From positions 1 through 63,249 of the forward strand of contig CAITOL010000105.1 in assembly GCA_903893975.1 (NCBI GenBank): 63,249 bases of DNA, read 5' to 3'. Each line of letters opens with the position of its first letter. Position 1 is the stretch's first letter. The notes below the pieces were generated by a model, which was not told the origin of the DNA, made no database searches, and saw only the letters and a list, made by a program, of their open reading frames with translations. This DNA is from an uncultured Rhodospirillales bacterium (GTDB taxonomy: Bacteria > Pseudomonadota > Alphaproteobacteria > Acetobacterales > Acetobacteraceae). Position numbers and translations under genes: made by a program. Shown one piece after another: positions 9,007 to 17,672 of the stretch.

Positions 9007-10173
9007 ATGTCGGGTCAAACCTACGCATGGGACCGGGTGCCGGCGATCGTCCGCTTTGCCGATACCGCCAAATTCGCCGAAACCTATGGCTTTGCCGCCT
9101 CGTCCGGGGAAATCGCGTTAGAAGGCCAGTATCTGCTGCCACGCGGCAAACCTTCGGCAACGTTGTATCTGTTCATGCACCCCTCCGGCCTGTTGCACAT
9201 GCTGCCCATGCCCAGTGCGGTGGCCGCCAGCGGGCTGCATGTGCTGTGTGCCGGCAGCCGCTACCCGAAGAACGACAGCGGCCTGATCATGGAAAAGGTC
9301 GCGCTGGACATGGGCGCCTGGGTGCAGGACGCCCGCCGGCGCGGCTATGGCAAGGTGATTCTGGTCGGCTGGTCCGGCGGCGGGGCGCTGTCGCTGTTCT
9401 ACCAGGCGCAGGCGGAAAGCCCCAGCGTGCGCACCACCCCCGCGGGGGACCCGGTTGATCTCGTCTCCGCCGGCCTGTCACCGGCCGACGGGATTATTTT
9501 CATCGCCGCCCATCTGTCGCGGGCGGAAACGCTGACGGAATGGCTGGACCCGTCGGTGATTGACGAGGCCGACCCCGACCGGCGCGACCCGGAACTGGAT
9601 ATCTACGCGCCGGACTGCCCATTCCAGCCACCCTATTCGGCGGATTTCATCGCCCGCTTCCGCGCCGCCCAGATCGCCCGTAACCGCCGCATCACCGCGT
9701 GGTGCGAGGCGCAGCTGGCGCGCTTACGGGCGCCGGAAGTGGAACGCTGCTTTGTGGTACATCGAACCATGTGCGACGTGCGCTGGTTCGACAAAGCCAT
9801 CGACCCCAATGGCCGCCCGCTCGGCGCCTGCTATCTCGGCGACCCCCGCACCGCCAATGTCTCCCCCGCCGGGCTGGCGCGCTACACCAGCCTGCGGTCC
9901 TGGCTGTCGCAATGGAGCTACGACCGCTGCCAGGCCAAGGGCCCGGCGAATGCGGCGCGCATTCACCGCACCCCGGTGCTGCAAATTGAAAACGGCGCCG
10001 ACGACGCCGTGCCGGCGTCGCACAACCCCACCATCCGCGCCGCGCTGGCGACGCCGGATAAGGAGCATGTGCGCATCGAAGGGGCGTCGCACTACTACAA
10101 GGGCCAGCCGGAACACATGGCCCAATGTCTGGCCGCATTGCGGGACTGGAGCGTCCGCAAGGGCCTGCTTTAA
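9007..10173 (+). CDS. Alpha/beta-hydrolase fold protein
   Basis: A 388-residue predicted cytoplasmic serine hydrolase. The nucleophile elbow is GWSGGGA (Ser about residue 124). The acid and histidine are probably the Asp of ENGADDAVP and the His of GASHYYKGQ near the C terminus. The residue pattern resembles esterases and C-C hydrolases, but the large insertion between about 150 and 290 is not one I recognise. ATG 9007 is the sensible start because longer readings run back into the divergent deacetylase gene. It is followed 18 bases later by a VOC-family gene in the same operon. The substrate is unknown; an aromatic or lactone ester would fit the VOC partner. Confidence 0.8.
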   Translation: MSGQTYAWDRVPAIVRFADTAKFAETYGFAASSGEIALEGQYLLPRGKPSATLYLFMHPSGLLHMLPMPSAVAASGLHVLCAGSRYPKNDSGLIMEKVALDMGAWVQDARRRGYGKVILVGWSGGGALSLFYQAQAESPSVRTTPAGDPVDLVSAGLSPADGIIFIAAHLSRAETLTEWLDPSVIDEADPDRRDPELDIYAPDCPFQPPYSADFIARFRAAQIARNRRITAWCEAQLARLRAPEVERCFVVHRTMCDVRWFDKAIDPNGRPLGACYLGDPRTANVSPAGLARYTSLRSWLSQWSYDRCQAKGPANAARIHRTPVLQIENGADDAVPASHNPTIRAALATPDKEHVRIEGASHYYKGQPEHMAQCLAALRDWSVRKGLL

Positions 10174-10191
10174 CCAGGAGGAGGAACGTCA

Positions 10192-10707
10192 ATGTTGCTG
10201 CAAAAGCTGCACCACGTCGCCTATCGCTGCACCAACGCCGCGGAAACGGCGGAGTTCTACACGCGCTACCTCGGGCTTGACCTGGTTCATGCGCTGACCA
10301 ACGAGCGGCTGCCATCGTCGGGAGTTTACGCGCCGCATATCCATATCTTCTTCGCCATGGCAGACGGCAGCTTCATCGCGTTTTTCGAGGTTCCGCTGGC
10401 CGACCCGGCGCAGGAAGACACCACCGGGGCCGCCTGGGCGCAGCATCTGGCGCTGGAGGTCGCGGACATGCCCACCATGATGGCCGCGGTGCAAAAGCTG
10501 CGCGATGGCGGCGTCGCGGTGGTTGGCCCGGTCGATCACGGGTTTTGCCAATCGGTCTATTTCCCCGACCCGTCCGGCCACCGGCTGGAAATGACGGTGC
10601 GGAGCGAAAACGCCGAGGACAACGCCCGCCATCACCGCGAAGCCGCCGGCATCGTGGCGGCCTGGCAGGCACGGGCGAAGCAGGAGGGCTGGCCGAGCGG
10701 GGCCTAA
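10192..10707 (+). CDS. VOC (glyoxalase/bleomycin-resistance/extradiol dioxygenase) family protein
   Basis: This 171-residue single-chain vicinal-oxygen-chelate protein has two beta-alpha-beta-beta-beta modules. Metal ligands are visible: His in KLHHVAYRC, His in WAQHLALEV and Glu in GHRLEMTV. It has a strong AGGAGGAGG ribosome-binding site and sits just downstream of the alpha/beta hydrolase. It could be a glyoxalase, lyase or dioxygenase; sequence alone does not decide. The 3' end overlaps the convergent dehydratase gene by 4 bases. Confidence 0.82.
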   Translation: MLLQKLHHVAYRCTNAAETAEFYTRYLGLDLVHALTNERLPSSGVYAPHIHIFFAMADGSFIAFFEVPLADPAQEDTTGAAWAQHLALEVADMPTMMAAVQKLRDGGVAVVGPVDHGFCQSVYFPDPSGHRLEMTVRSENAEDNARHHREAAGIVAAWQARAKQEGWPSGA

Positions 10708-11678
10708 CCCGCCAGCGCCCGGCTGAACACCGCCGGGTCCACATTGCCGCCGCTGATCACCACGCCGACCGTCTGGCCGCGCGCATCAAACTTGCCCGCC
10801 AGCAAGGCGGCCAGGCACACCGCCCCGCCTGGTTCCACCACCAGCTTCAGATGCAAAAACGCGAACCGGATCGCCGCCAGCACCTCGTCATCGCTCACCG
10901 CTATCCCGCCAGCCAGTCGCGGCTGGTTCACCGCAAACGTCATCTCCCCCGGCATTTTCGCCAGCAGCGCATCGCAGAGCAGCGAGCCGCCGTCCGGGTT
11001 GCCCACCCGCACCCCGCCGGCCAGCGACCGCCCGGTATCATCCCAGCCTTCCGGCTCCACCGCATAAATCCGGGTCTGCGGCGACACGCCTTCCATCCCC
11101 AGCGCGCAGCCGGCAATCAGCCCACCGCCGCCGGTGCACACCAGCAGCGCATCCAGCTGCAAACCCGCCGCCGCCGCATCCTCCGCCAGTTCCAGCGCCA
11201 GTGTGCCCTGCCCGGCGATCACGTTCGCATCATCGAACGGCGGCACCACAATCGCCCCGGTGCGTTCGGCGAACGCGGCAGTCAGCGCGTCGCGGTCATC
11301 GCGCAGCCGGTCGTAATGGATAATCTCCGCCCCCCAGCCGCGCGTGCTGTCCACCTTAATGCGCGGCGCATCCTGCGGCATGAAAATCGTCGCCTTGGCG
11401 CCGATCGCCGCCGCCGCACAGGCCGTCGCCTGGGCGTGGTTGCCGGATGAATGCGTCACCACCCCGGCTTGCGTCGCCCGCGCGCCGAGTTGCTGCAACG
11501 CATTGGTCGCGCCGCGCAATTTAAAGCTACCGGTGCGCTGCAACGGCTCGGGCTTCACCAAAATCGTGCCGCCGGTCTGCGCATCCAGCACCCGATGGCG
11601 CAGCATCGGCGTGCGCACAATCAGCGGCGAAATCCGGACACGCGCGGCGCGCACGTCGTCATGGCTTGGCAGGTGCAT
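10704..11678 (-). CDS. PLP-dependent serine/threonine dehydratase-like enzyme
   Basis: This fold-type II pyridoxal-phosphate enzyme of 324 residues is catabolic-type in length, with no C-terminal ACT domain. The PLP lysine lies in RTGSFKLRGA (about residue 52), the glycine-rich phosphate-binding loop is CTGGGGLIAG (about 180), and SSGNHAQA is the substrate asparagine loop. It probably deaminates L-serine or L-threonine to 2-oxo acids; serine racemase or hydroxyaspartate dehydratase remain possible. It is the last gene of an operon with an Lrp-type regulator and a GT39 membrane protein, with gaps of about 12 bases. An Lrp-type regulator upstream of an amino-acid dehydratase is functionally sensible. 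Confidence 0.85.
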   Translation of the reverse strand: MHLPSHDDVRAARVRISPLIVRTPMLRHRVLDAQTGGTILVKPEPLQRTGSFKLRGATNALQQLGARATQAGVVTHSSGNHAQATACAAAAIGAKATIFMPQDAPRIKVDSTRGWGAEIIHYDRLRDDRDALTAAFAERTGAIVVPPFDDANVIAGQGTLALELAEDAAAAGLQLDALLVCTGGGGLIAGCALGMEGVSPQTRIYAVEPEGWDDTGRSLAGGVRVGNPDGGSLLCDALLAKMPGEMTFAVNQPRLAGGIAVSDDEVLAAIRFAFLHLKLVVEPGGAVCLAALLAGKFDARGQTVGVVISGGNVDPAVFSRALAG

Positions 11679-11690
11679 GTCCCAAATTCC

Positions 11691-13115
11691 TCAGCGCGGA
11701 TGCGGCATCACGGCCAGCGGGGCATCCCCCACCCGGCCAACCACACGATAAAGCCGAAACCCCTCGGCGACCATCCCGTTGCGCGCGCGCTCCCGGCTGC
11801 CCAGCGGCGTCACCTCGGCCCAGTCGCGCAGGTCCGGCGCCTCGTCCCGCCGCGCGGACCGCACCAGCACGCCGACCTTGCCGACCATCTGCGCCCGCGC
11901 ATCCGGCAGCGCGAACAGCGCCCAGCGATCATCCAGCCCTAGCACCACGCCGGGCAGCAGCCGCGCCAGCAGCGCCGCATGGCCGTAATTATCGGCCACC
12001 ACGTAATCCGCCCCCGCCGCCCGCCGCACCGCCTCAATCTCGCCCGCCAACTGCTCCCACCCGCCGAGCCGCAGCAGGGTCGGGTCGGCCCGCATCGGCA
12101 GCGCCAGCGGCGCCAGGCTGGCCTGCACCCATACCAGCCCGGTCAGCCCCAGCCCCAATGCCACCCCCGGCAGCTGCCAGCGCCGCCCCAGCCCCGCCGC
12201 CGCCAAGGCCGCGGTCGGATACAAAATCGCCGGCCAGTTCGCCTGCACCCGGTCGCCCAGGGCGTGCTGGGCAAACACCAGCAGCGGCAGCCAGGCCAGG
12301 ATCGCCAGCAAACTGCCGCCCGGCTCCCGCCGCCAGCCCTGCTTTGCCACCTGCCACAGCCCCAACCCAAACAGCCCCGCCAGCACCGGCGTCGCCAGCC
12401 CGATCTGCCCGGCCAGCAACTCGCCGAGAAACTGCGCCGCCCGCCCGGGCTGCCAATCCCCGGTGCGCCCGCCCTGCTTGGCAAAGCTCACCCAGTCATG
12501 CCCGGCATTCCACGCCAGCACAGGGGCAAACAGCGCCAGCGCCAGCGCCGCCGCCAGCCACGGCTGCGGCCGCCGCAGCCAGGGCCGCAGCCCGGGCACC
12601 CACACCAGCCACAGCAGCACCCCCACCGGCAGCAACACCCCAGTATATTTGCTGTCCAACGCCAGCCCGCTCGCCAGCCCGATCAGCCCCCACCAGCGCC
12701 CATCCCCGGTCGCCAGCAGGCGGCCACAGCCGAACACGCCCAAGGTCCAAAAGAAAATCAGCGGCGTGTCCGGCGTCATCGTCACCGTGCCGATGCCTAG
12801 CAGCAACGTCGCATTCAGCAGCAGCGCCGCGCGGGCACCCAACCGCCGGTCGCCGCATACATCCCCCGCCGTCGCCGCCAGCAACCACGCCCCCACCAGG
12901 CCCGAAAGCGGGCCGAGCAGCCGCACCCCCAGCGCCCCATCGCCCAGCAGCGCCGTGCCCAGCCAGATCCAGCCGGCCACCATCGGCGGATGGTCCAGAT
13001 AGCCCGACGCCAGCGCCCGAGACCACACCCAGTAATACGCCTCATCGGGCGCCAGCGGCGTCACCGCCGCCACCACCAGCCGCAGCAGCGTCAGCAGCGC
13101 CAAAGCCACCGGCAC
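11691..13115 (-). CDS. Polytopic glycosyltransferase, GT39/ArnT-like (PMT_2)
   Basis: A 474-residue integral membrane protein with about 10-12 hydrophobic segments. The first extracytoplasmic loop contains PLAPDEAYYWVWSRAL, with the Asp-Glu catalytic pair of the GT-C superfamily (about residues 21-23), and DHPPMVAGWIW follows. MTPDTPLIFFW is another ArnT-type signature. Such enzymes move a sugar from a polyprenyl-phosphate donor to lipid or protein in the periplasm. The start is a GTG at 13115, 11 bases after the Lrp-type gene. The acceptor cannot be told from sequence. Confidence 0.82.
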   Translation of the reverse strand: MPVALALLTLLRLVVAAVTPLAPDEAYYWVWSRALASGYLDHPPMVAGWIWLGTALLGDGALGVRLLGPLSGLVGAWLLAATAGDVCGDRRLGARAALLLNATLLLGIGTVTMTPDTPLIFFWTLGVFGCGRLLATGDGRWWGLIGLASGLALDSKYTGVLLPVGVLLWLVWVPGLRPWLRRPQPWLAAALALALFAPVLAWNAGHDWVSFAKQGGRTGDWQPGRAAQFLGELLAGQIGLATPVLAGLFGLGLWQVAKQGWRREPGGSLLAILAWLPLLVFAQHALGDRVQANWPAILYPTAALAAAGLGRRWQLPGVALGLGLTGLVWVQASLAPLALPMRADPTLLRLGGWEQLAGEIEAVRRAAGADYVVADNYGHAALLARLLPGVVLGLDDRWALFALPDARAQMVGKVGVLVRSARRDEAPDLRDWAEVTPLGSRERARNGMVAEGFRLYRVVGRVGDAPLAVMPHPR

Positions 13116-13126
13116 CGCGCGAGCGG

Positions 13127-13606
13127 TCAGAGCGGCACGCCCGCCAGGCTCCGGCTGGTGCGGATCGTCTGCAAGGTCTGCACCCGGCCCACATTCGGCG
13201 CCCCGGTCAGCCGCGTCGTCAGCTGGTTTTCATGCGCCGTATCCCGCGCCACCAGCTTCAGCAGAAAATCGCCACCGCCGCGGATCATGTGGCATTCCCG
13301 CACCTCCGGCCATTCCGCCACCAGCCGCTCGAAGCCGGACAGCACCACCTCCTTCTGGCTCTCCAGCCCGACAATGGCGAAGAAGGTAATCTCCCACCCC
13401 AGCTTCTGCGGGTCCGAGTCGGCGTGATAGCCACGGATAATCCCCGCCTCCTCCAACCGGCGCACCCGGCGCAGGCAGGGCGGCGCGGAAATCCCGGCGC
13501 GGCGGGCCAGTTCCACATTGGTCATGCGGCCATCCGCCTGCAACTCCGCCAGGATGCGCCGGTCGATCGCATCAAGGTCTTGGGCTTCGGGCACAGCGGT
13601 CTTCAT
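13127..13606 (-). CDS. Lrp/AsnC-family transcriptional regulator
   Basis: This 159-residue protein has an N-terminal helix-turn-helix (LDAIDRRILAELQADGRMTNVELARRAGIS-type region, about residues 10-40) and a C-terminal RAM effector domain (about 75-145). It heads the operon that continues with the glycosyltransferase and the serine/threonine dehydratase, and is divergent from trxB. By family it probably senses an amino acid and controls its own operon; the ligand is inferred only from the dehydratase. The 109-base divergent region contains AT-rich promoter-like sequence around 13647-13660. Confidence 0.9.
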   Translation of the reverse strand: MKTAVPEAQDLDAIDRRILAELQADGRMTNVELARRAGISAPPCLRRVRRLEEAGIIRGYHADSDPQKLGWEITFFAIVGLESQKEVVLSGFERLVAEWPEVRECHMIRGGGDFLLKLVARDTAHENQLTTRLTGAPNVGRVQTLQTIRTSRSLAGVPL

Positions 13607-13715
13607 CGATTTGGGGCTTTCCGTTCGCGTTCGGCGGGGTTAGACGAAATATTATTGCACGCAGCCGCCGTCGCAAAGCCCGATCTTCTCACGCCGTGAT
13701 ATTGGATACCCCTTC

Positions 13716-14654
13716 ATGTCGCAGACCCACCGCCTGAAACTGCTGATCATCGGCGCCGGCCCGGCCGGCTACACCGCCGCGATCTACGCCGCGCGCGCCA
13801 GCCTGGAGCCGGTGCTGCTGGCCGGCATGCAGCCCGGCGGCCAGCTGACCATCACCACAGAGGTGGAGAATTACCCCGGTTTCGCCCAGGCCATTCAAGG
13901 CCCGTGGCTGATGGAGCAGATGCAGGCACAGGCCGAACATGTCGGCACCAAAATCGTCTACGACCTCGTCACCACGGTCGATTTCAGCCAGCGCCCGTTC
14001 CGCGCCGAGACCGATGGCGGCGATGTCTATCTGGCCGATGCCGTCATCATCGCCACCGGGGCGCAGGCACGCTGGCTGGGCCTCGAGTCGGAAAAGCGAC
14101 TCGGCGGCTTCGGCGTCTCCGCCTGCGCGACGTGCGACGGGTTCTTCTATCGCGGCAAAAAAGTCGTCGTCGTCGGCGGCGGCAACACGGCGGTGGAAGA
14201 AGCGCTCTACCTCACCCATCACGCCGCCGAAGTGGTCGTGGTGCACCGGCGCGACAGTTTCCGCGCCGAAAAAATCCTGCAAACCCGCCTGTTCGCCAAC
14301 CCGAAAATCAAGGTGATCTGGAACGCGGCGGTCGATGAAATCCTCGGCGCCGGCAGCCCGGAAACCGTCACCGGCATCCGCCTGCGCGATACCCAAACCG
14401 GCGCCCTGCAGGAATTCGCCACCGACGGCGTGTTCATCGCCATCGGCCACTCCCCCACCACTGCCCCCTTCGTCGGCCAGGTGGCACTCGATGCGGACGG
14501 GTACATCATCACCACCCCCGGCACGACCCGCACCTCCGTCCCCGGCGTGTTCGCCGCCGGCGATGTGCAGGACAAAATCTGGCGCCAGGCCGTCACCGCC
14601 GCCGGAACCGGCTGCATGGCGGCGCTGGAAGTTGAAAAGTGGCTTGCAGAATAA
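13716..14654 (+). CDS. trxB: Thioredoxin-disulfide reductase
   Basis: An NADPH-dependent flavoenzyme that reduces thioredoxin; cytoplasmic, 312 residues, the normal length. The FAD motif IIGAGPAGYTAAIYAARA is at the N terminus. The redox CATC is in SACATCDGFFYRGKKV (about residue 139), the NADPH motif is VVGGGNTAVEEALYL, and the second FAD motif is GVFAAGDVQD near the end. It stands alone, divergent from an Lrp-type gene and followed by a LysR gene, an arrangement often seen in Alphaproteobacteria. Confidence 0.96.
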   Translation: MSQTHRLKLLIIGAGPAGYTAAIYAARASLEPVLLAGMQPGGQLTITTEVENYPGFAQAIQGPWLMEQMQAQAEHVGTKIVYDLVTTVDFSQRPFRAETDGGDVYLADAVIIATGAQARWLGLESEKRLGGFGVSACATCDGFFYRGKKVVVVGGGNTAVEEALYLTHHAAEVVVVHRRDSFRAEKILQTRLFANPKIKVIWNAAVDEILGAGSPETVTGIRLRDTQTGALQEFATDGVFIAIGHSPTTAPFVGQVALDADGYIITTPGTTRTSVPGVFAAGDVQDKIWRQAVTAAGTGCMAALEVEKWLAE

Positions 14655-14675
14655 CAGCGCGACTCGAAAAATCGT

Positions 14676-14689
14676 GCTATTCGAATAGC
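14676..14689. promoter_or_regulatory. Perfect 14-bp palindrome upstream of LysR gene
   Basis: GCTATTCGAATAGC is a perfect inverted repeat in the 129-base gap between trxB and the LysR gene, 95-108 bases before the LysR start. It has no following T run, so it is not an obvious terminator. Its position suits a LysR binding site, and TATAGTG just after it resembles a -10 box. Function is inferred. Confidence 0.4.
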
Positions 14690-14783
14690 CTTATAGTGTG
14701 GTCTGGTCATTGAATACCGGCCAAGCGGTGTAATTTGCGCGTTCGTACTCTTAAGACGGCGCAGCAGGGGAAGGCTTAGAGAC

Positions 14784-15665
14784 ATGGACTGGGACAAGCT
14801 GCGGGTCTTCCACGCTGTTGCCGAGGCGGGCAGCTTCACCCATGCCGGGGATACGCTGAACCTCAGCCAATCCGCCGTCTCGCGGCAAATCTCCGCCTTG
14901 GAAGAAGCGCTGCAAGTGCCGCTGTTCCACCGCCACGCCCGCGGCCTGATCCTGACGGAGCAAGGCGAAAGCCTCAACCGCACCGTACGTGAAGTGTTCG
15001 CCAAGCTGGCGATGACGGAAGCTTTGTTGACCGAAAGCAAGGAAAAGCCCGCCGGCCGGCTCAAGGTCACCACCACCATCGGCTTCGGCTCGTCCTGGCT
15101 CGCCCCGCGCCTGCCCGCCTTCCTGGAACAGTATTCCGACATCACCATGCAGTTGTTGCTGGATGATACCGACCTCGACCTCGCCATGCGCGAAGCCGAT
15201 GTCGCCGTCCGCATGCACACCCCCAAGCAGCCAGACCTAGTGCAGCGCCACCTCACCTCGATCGAGTGGCATGTCTGCGCCTCGCCGGAATATCTGAAAA
15301 AGCACGGCACGCCGAAAACCGCCGAGGATCTCGACGCGCACAAGCTCATCCTGTTCGGCGAACACCACGCCCCAGTGCAAGACATCAACTGGCTCGCCGA
15401 AGCCGGCCGCCGCCCGGGCAGCCCGCGCAAGGCGCTGCTGGAAGTGAACTCGCTGCGCGGCATGCTGGTCGCCGCCAAAGCCGGCCTCGGCATCGCCGCC
15501 GTGCCAGACTACATGCACGCCGAAACCGAAGGTCTGGTGCAGGTTCTCGAAGACCTGAAGGCCCCGAAGGTCGATGTCTACTTCGTCTACCCGGAGGAGC
15601 TGCGCAACTCCAAGCGCGTCGCAGTCTTCCGCGACTTCCTGCTGGCGCAACTCGCCGCCCGCTAA
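14784..15665 (+). CDS. LysR-family transcriptional regulator
   Basis: This 293-residue LysR-type regulator has an N-terminal helix-turn-helix (NLSQSAVSRQISALEEALQ at about residues 27-45) and an effector domain from about residue 90. The body contains a histidine/aspartate-rich LLLDDTDLDLAMREADVAVRMH segment typical of the GcvA/AmpR-like branch. ATG 14784 follows GGCTTAGAGAC. It is downstream of trxB and ends at a strong terminator. Its target is unknown; redox control of trxB is only a guess from position. Confidence 0.9.
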   Translation: MDWDKLRVFHAVAEAGSFTHAGDTLNLSQSAVSRQISALEEALQVPLFHRHARGLILTEQGESLNRTVREVFAKLAMTEALLTESKEKPAGRLKVTTTIGFGSSWLAPRLPAFLEQYSDITMQLLLDDTDLDLAMREADVAVRMHTPKQPDLVQRHLTSIEWHVCASPEYLKKHGTPKTAEDLDAHKLILFGEHHAPVQDINWLAEAGRRPGSPRKALLEVNSLRGMLVAAKAGLGIAAVPDYMHAETEGLVQVLEDLKAPKVDVYFVYPEELRNSKRVAVFRDFLLAQLAAR

Positions 15666-15690
15666 GCCGTCCACGCATCGCCACCCCAAA

Positions 15691-15721
15691 CCGGCGCCCA
15701 ACTGCGGGCGCCGGTTTTTTT
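15691..15721 (+). terminator. Rho-independent terminator after LysR gene
   Basis: A 9-bp perfect stem, CCGGCGCCC (15691-15699) with GGGCGCCGG (15706-15714), has a 6-base loop and is followed at once by seven T (15715-15721). It lies 25 bases after the LysR stop codon and insulates the carboxyltransferase gene downstream. Confidence 0.92.
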
Positions 15722-15793
15722 ATGCCCACCGCCCGATTTGCCGCGCGCCCGGAACCCGACAATACTCCCGGCAAATTAGGGAGTACGACCGGG

Positions 15794-17353
15794 ATGACCT
15801 GGCAAGCCGAGCTCGACGAACTGAACCGCCGCAAGGCCTTCACCCGCCAGATGGGCGGCGCGGACAAAGTCAAACGCCAGCACGATGGCGGCCGGCTGAC
15901 GGTGCGCGAACGTATCGATGCCGTGCTCGACCCCGCCAGCTTCTTCGAAGTCGGCAGCATCACCGGCCGCGCCGAATACGACGCCGCCGGCAACCTCACC
16001 CAACTCACCCCGGCCAACTGCGTCTTTGGTCGCGGCACAGTCGCCGGCCGCCCGGTCATGGTCTGCGGTGACGACTTCACCGTCCGCGGCGGCTCGGCGG
16101 ACGCCACCATCGGCACCAAAGTGCTGATGGCCGAACAGATGGCGGCCGAATACCGCCTGCCAATCATCCGCATCATCGAAGGCTCCGGCGGCGGCGGCTC
16201 GGTCAAAACCATCGAGACGCGGGGCCGCGCCAACCTGCCCGGCGGCGTCGGCACCACCATGGCCTACCAATACGCGATGGGAAATCTCTCTGTCGTGCCC
16301 GTGGTCGGTCTCGGCCTTGGCTCGGTCGCCGGCCTCGGCGCCGCCCGCCTCGCCGCGACACATTATTCGGTCATGACCAAAGCCACCTCGGCCATGTTTG
16401 TCGCCGGCCCGCCGGTGGTCAACGCGCTCGGCCATAATTTCAGCAAGCAGGAACTCGGCGGCTGGGAAATCCAGACCAAATCGGGCGCCATTGACCACGC
16501 GGTGGATACCGAGGAAGAAGCCTTCGCCTGCGCCCGCCGCTTCCTCTCCTACCTCCCCTCCTCCGTCGATGCCCTGCCGCCGGTCGAACCCCCGACCGAC
16601 GACCCGGACCGCCGCGACGAAAGCCTGATGCAGGCCATCCCGCGCGCCCGCCGCAAAATCTACAAAATGCGCGGCATCATCGAAACCGTGGTCGATCGCG
16701 GCAGCTTCTTCGAGATGGGCAAAATGTTCGGCCGCTCCATTATCACCGGCCTCGCCCGCATCGACGGCGTCCCGGTCGCGGTCATGGGCAGCGACCCGTA
16801 TTACTACGCCGGCTCCTGGACGGCGGACGCCTGCCAGAAAATCATCCGCTTCGTCGATCTGGCGGAAACCTTCCACCTGCCCGTGGTCTATCTGTGCGAC
16901 TGCCCGGGCTTCCTCATCGGGCTGGAAGCCGAAAAAGCCGCCACCATCCGCTGGGGCGTGCGCGCCATGGCGGCGATCAACCAATCCACCGTGCCCTGGT
17001 GCACCATCATCATCCGCAACGCCTTCGGCGTCGCCGGCGCCGCCAATGTCCCCTCCGGCCGCCTCGCGCTGCGCTACGCCTGGCTCTCCGCCGCCTGGGG
17101 CTCGCTGCCGCTCGAAGGCGGGATCGAAGCCGCCTACCGCGCGGACATCGACGCGGCCGAGGACAAAGCGGCGAAATTGCGGGAAATCGAGCACCGGCTC
17201 AACCAGCTCCGCTCCCCCTTCCGCACCGCCGAAGCCTTCCTGGTGGAAGAAATCATCGACCCGCGCGACAGTCGCAAACTGCTCTGCGAATTTGCCCGCC
17301 TGGCGCTACCGCTGCTCAAACCGGGCATGGCCACCTTCCGCACCCGGCCATAA
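15794..17353 (+). CDS. Acyl-CoA carboxylase carboxyltransferase subunit, unaccompanied
   Basis: This 519-residue protein has two crotonase-fold halves (about 1-255 and 265-519) like propionyl/methylcrotonyl-CoA carboxylase beta subunits. Oxyanion/CoA loops are visible in EGSGGGGSVKTIETRG and in the second half in CDCPGFLIGLEAE and RNAFGVAGAANVPSG. The family moves CO2 from carboxybiotin to an acyl-CoA, or the reverse in decarboxylases. I start at ATG 15794 (MTWQAELDELNRRKAF), with AGGGAG upstream. No biotin carboxylase or biotin carrier gene lies beside it, and it is bounded by terminators, so it must use a partner elsewhere or work otherwise. Confidence 0.87.
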   Translation: MTWQAELDELNRRKAFTRQMGGADKVKRQHDGGRLTVRERIDAVLDPASFFEVGSITGRAEYDAAGNLTQLTPANCVFGRGTVAGRPVMVCGDDFTVRGGSADATIGTKVLMAEQMAAEYRLPIIRIIEGSGGGGSVKTIETRGRANLPGGVGTTMAYQYAMGNLSVVPVVGLGLGSVAGLGAARLAATHYSVMTKATSAMFVAGPPVVNALGHNFSKQELGGWEIQTKSGAIDHAVDTEEEAFACARRFLSYLPSSVDALPPVEPPTDDPDRRDESLMQAIPRARRKIYKMRGIIETVVDRGSFFEMGKMFGRSIITGLARIDGVPVAVMGSDPYYYAGSWTADACQKIIRFVDLAETFHLPVVYLCDCPGFLIGLEAEKAATIRWGVRAMAAINQSTVPWCTIIIRNAFGVAGAANVPSGRLALRYAWLSAAWGSLPLEGGIEAAYRADIDAAEDKAAKLREIEHRLNQLRSPFRTAEAFLVEEIIDPRDSRKLLCEFARLALPLLKPGMATFRTRP

Positions 17354-17356
17354 GGC

Positions 17357-17388
17357 AAAAAAAAGCCGGCGGTCGTAAAACCGCCGGC
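17357..17388 (-). terminator. Rho-independent terminator on the minus strand
   Basis: Read on the minus strand, GCCGGCGG (17388-17381) pairs with CCGCCGGC (17372-17365) across an 8-base loop and is followed by eight T (17364-17357). It lies 75 bases beyond the end of the small membrane-protein gene at 17463-17672 and butts against the stop codon of the convergent carboxyltransferase gene. On the plus strand there is no T run after the stem. Confidence 0.85.
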
Positions 17389-17462
17389 AAAGCCCCAGGC
17401 TGAAATAAAGCAATCGGGCCGAAATGCAGTTAACCAATCAATCGATCAAACCAAGCTAACGC

Positions 17463-17672
17463 TCAAATCTTGCGAATATGTGAAGCCGGCGCGCTGATGC
17501 TGTAATCGGCGCTCACCAGCGACCGCAGCGTGTTCGCAATCCCGCCGCGCTGGCTGCCATGCCCCGGCAACGCCAGGATCGCATACAGCCCCATCGCCAC
17601 GCTCAACCCGATCACGGTGAACGGGATGATGTTGCTGGCCGGTTTGTCATGGCGGCTGCGATACTGGGTCAT
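17463..17672 (-). CDS. Small single-span membrane protein, unrecognised
   Basis: A 69-residue reading frame with a charged N terminus (MTQYRSRHDKPASN), one strong hydrophobic segment (IIPFTVIGLSVAMGLYAILAL, about residues 15-35) and a polar tail. GAGG lies 9 bases before ATG 17672, and a convincing terminator lies downstream on the same strand. Both support a real gene. I do not recognise the family; a membrane anchor or small regulatory protein is as much as can be said. Confidence 0.55.
   Translation of the reverse strand: MTQYRSRHDKPASNIIPFTVIGLSVAMGLYAILALPGHGSQRGGIANTLRSLVSADYSISAPASHIRKI

Noticed and set aside
11666-13699. A 677-codon plus-strand frame opposite the GT39 and lrp genes.
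   Set aside because: Pro/Ala/Arg-rich shadow of the GT39-type gene, with no domain and no ribosome-binding site.
15266-15793. N-terminal extension of the carboxyltransferase frame back into the LysR gene.
   Set aside because: The extension is Arg/Pro-rich shadow sequence and crosses a strong terminator; ATG 15794 begins the conserved part.
17357-17388. Terminator of the plus-strand carboxyltransferase gene.
   Set aside because: The T run follows the stem only on the minus strand, so it belongs to the convergent small gene.
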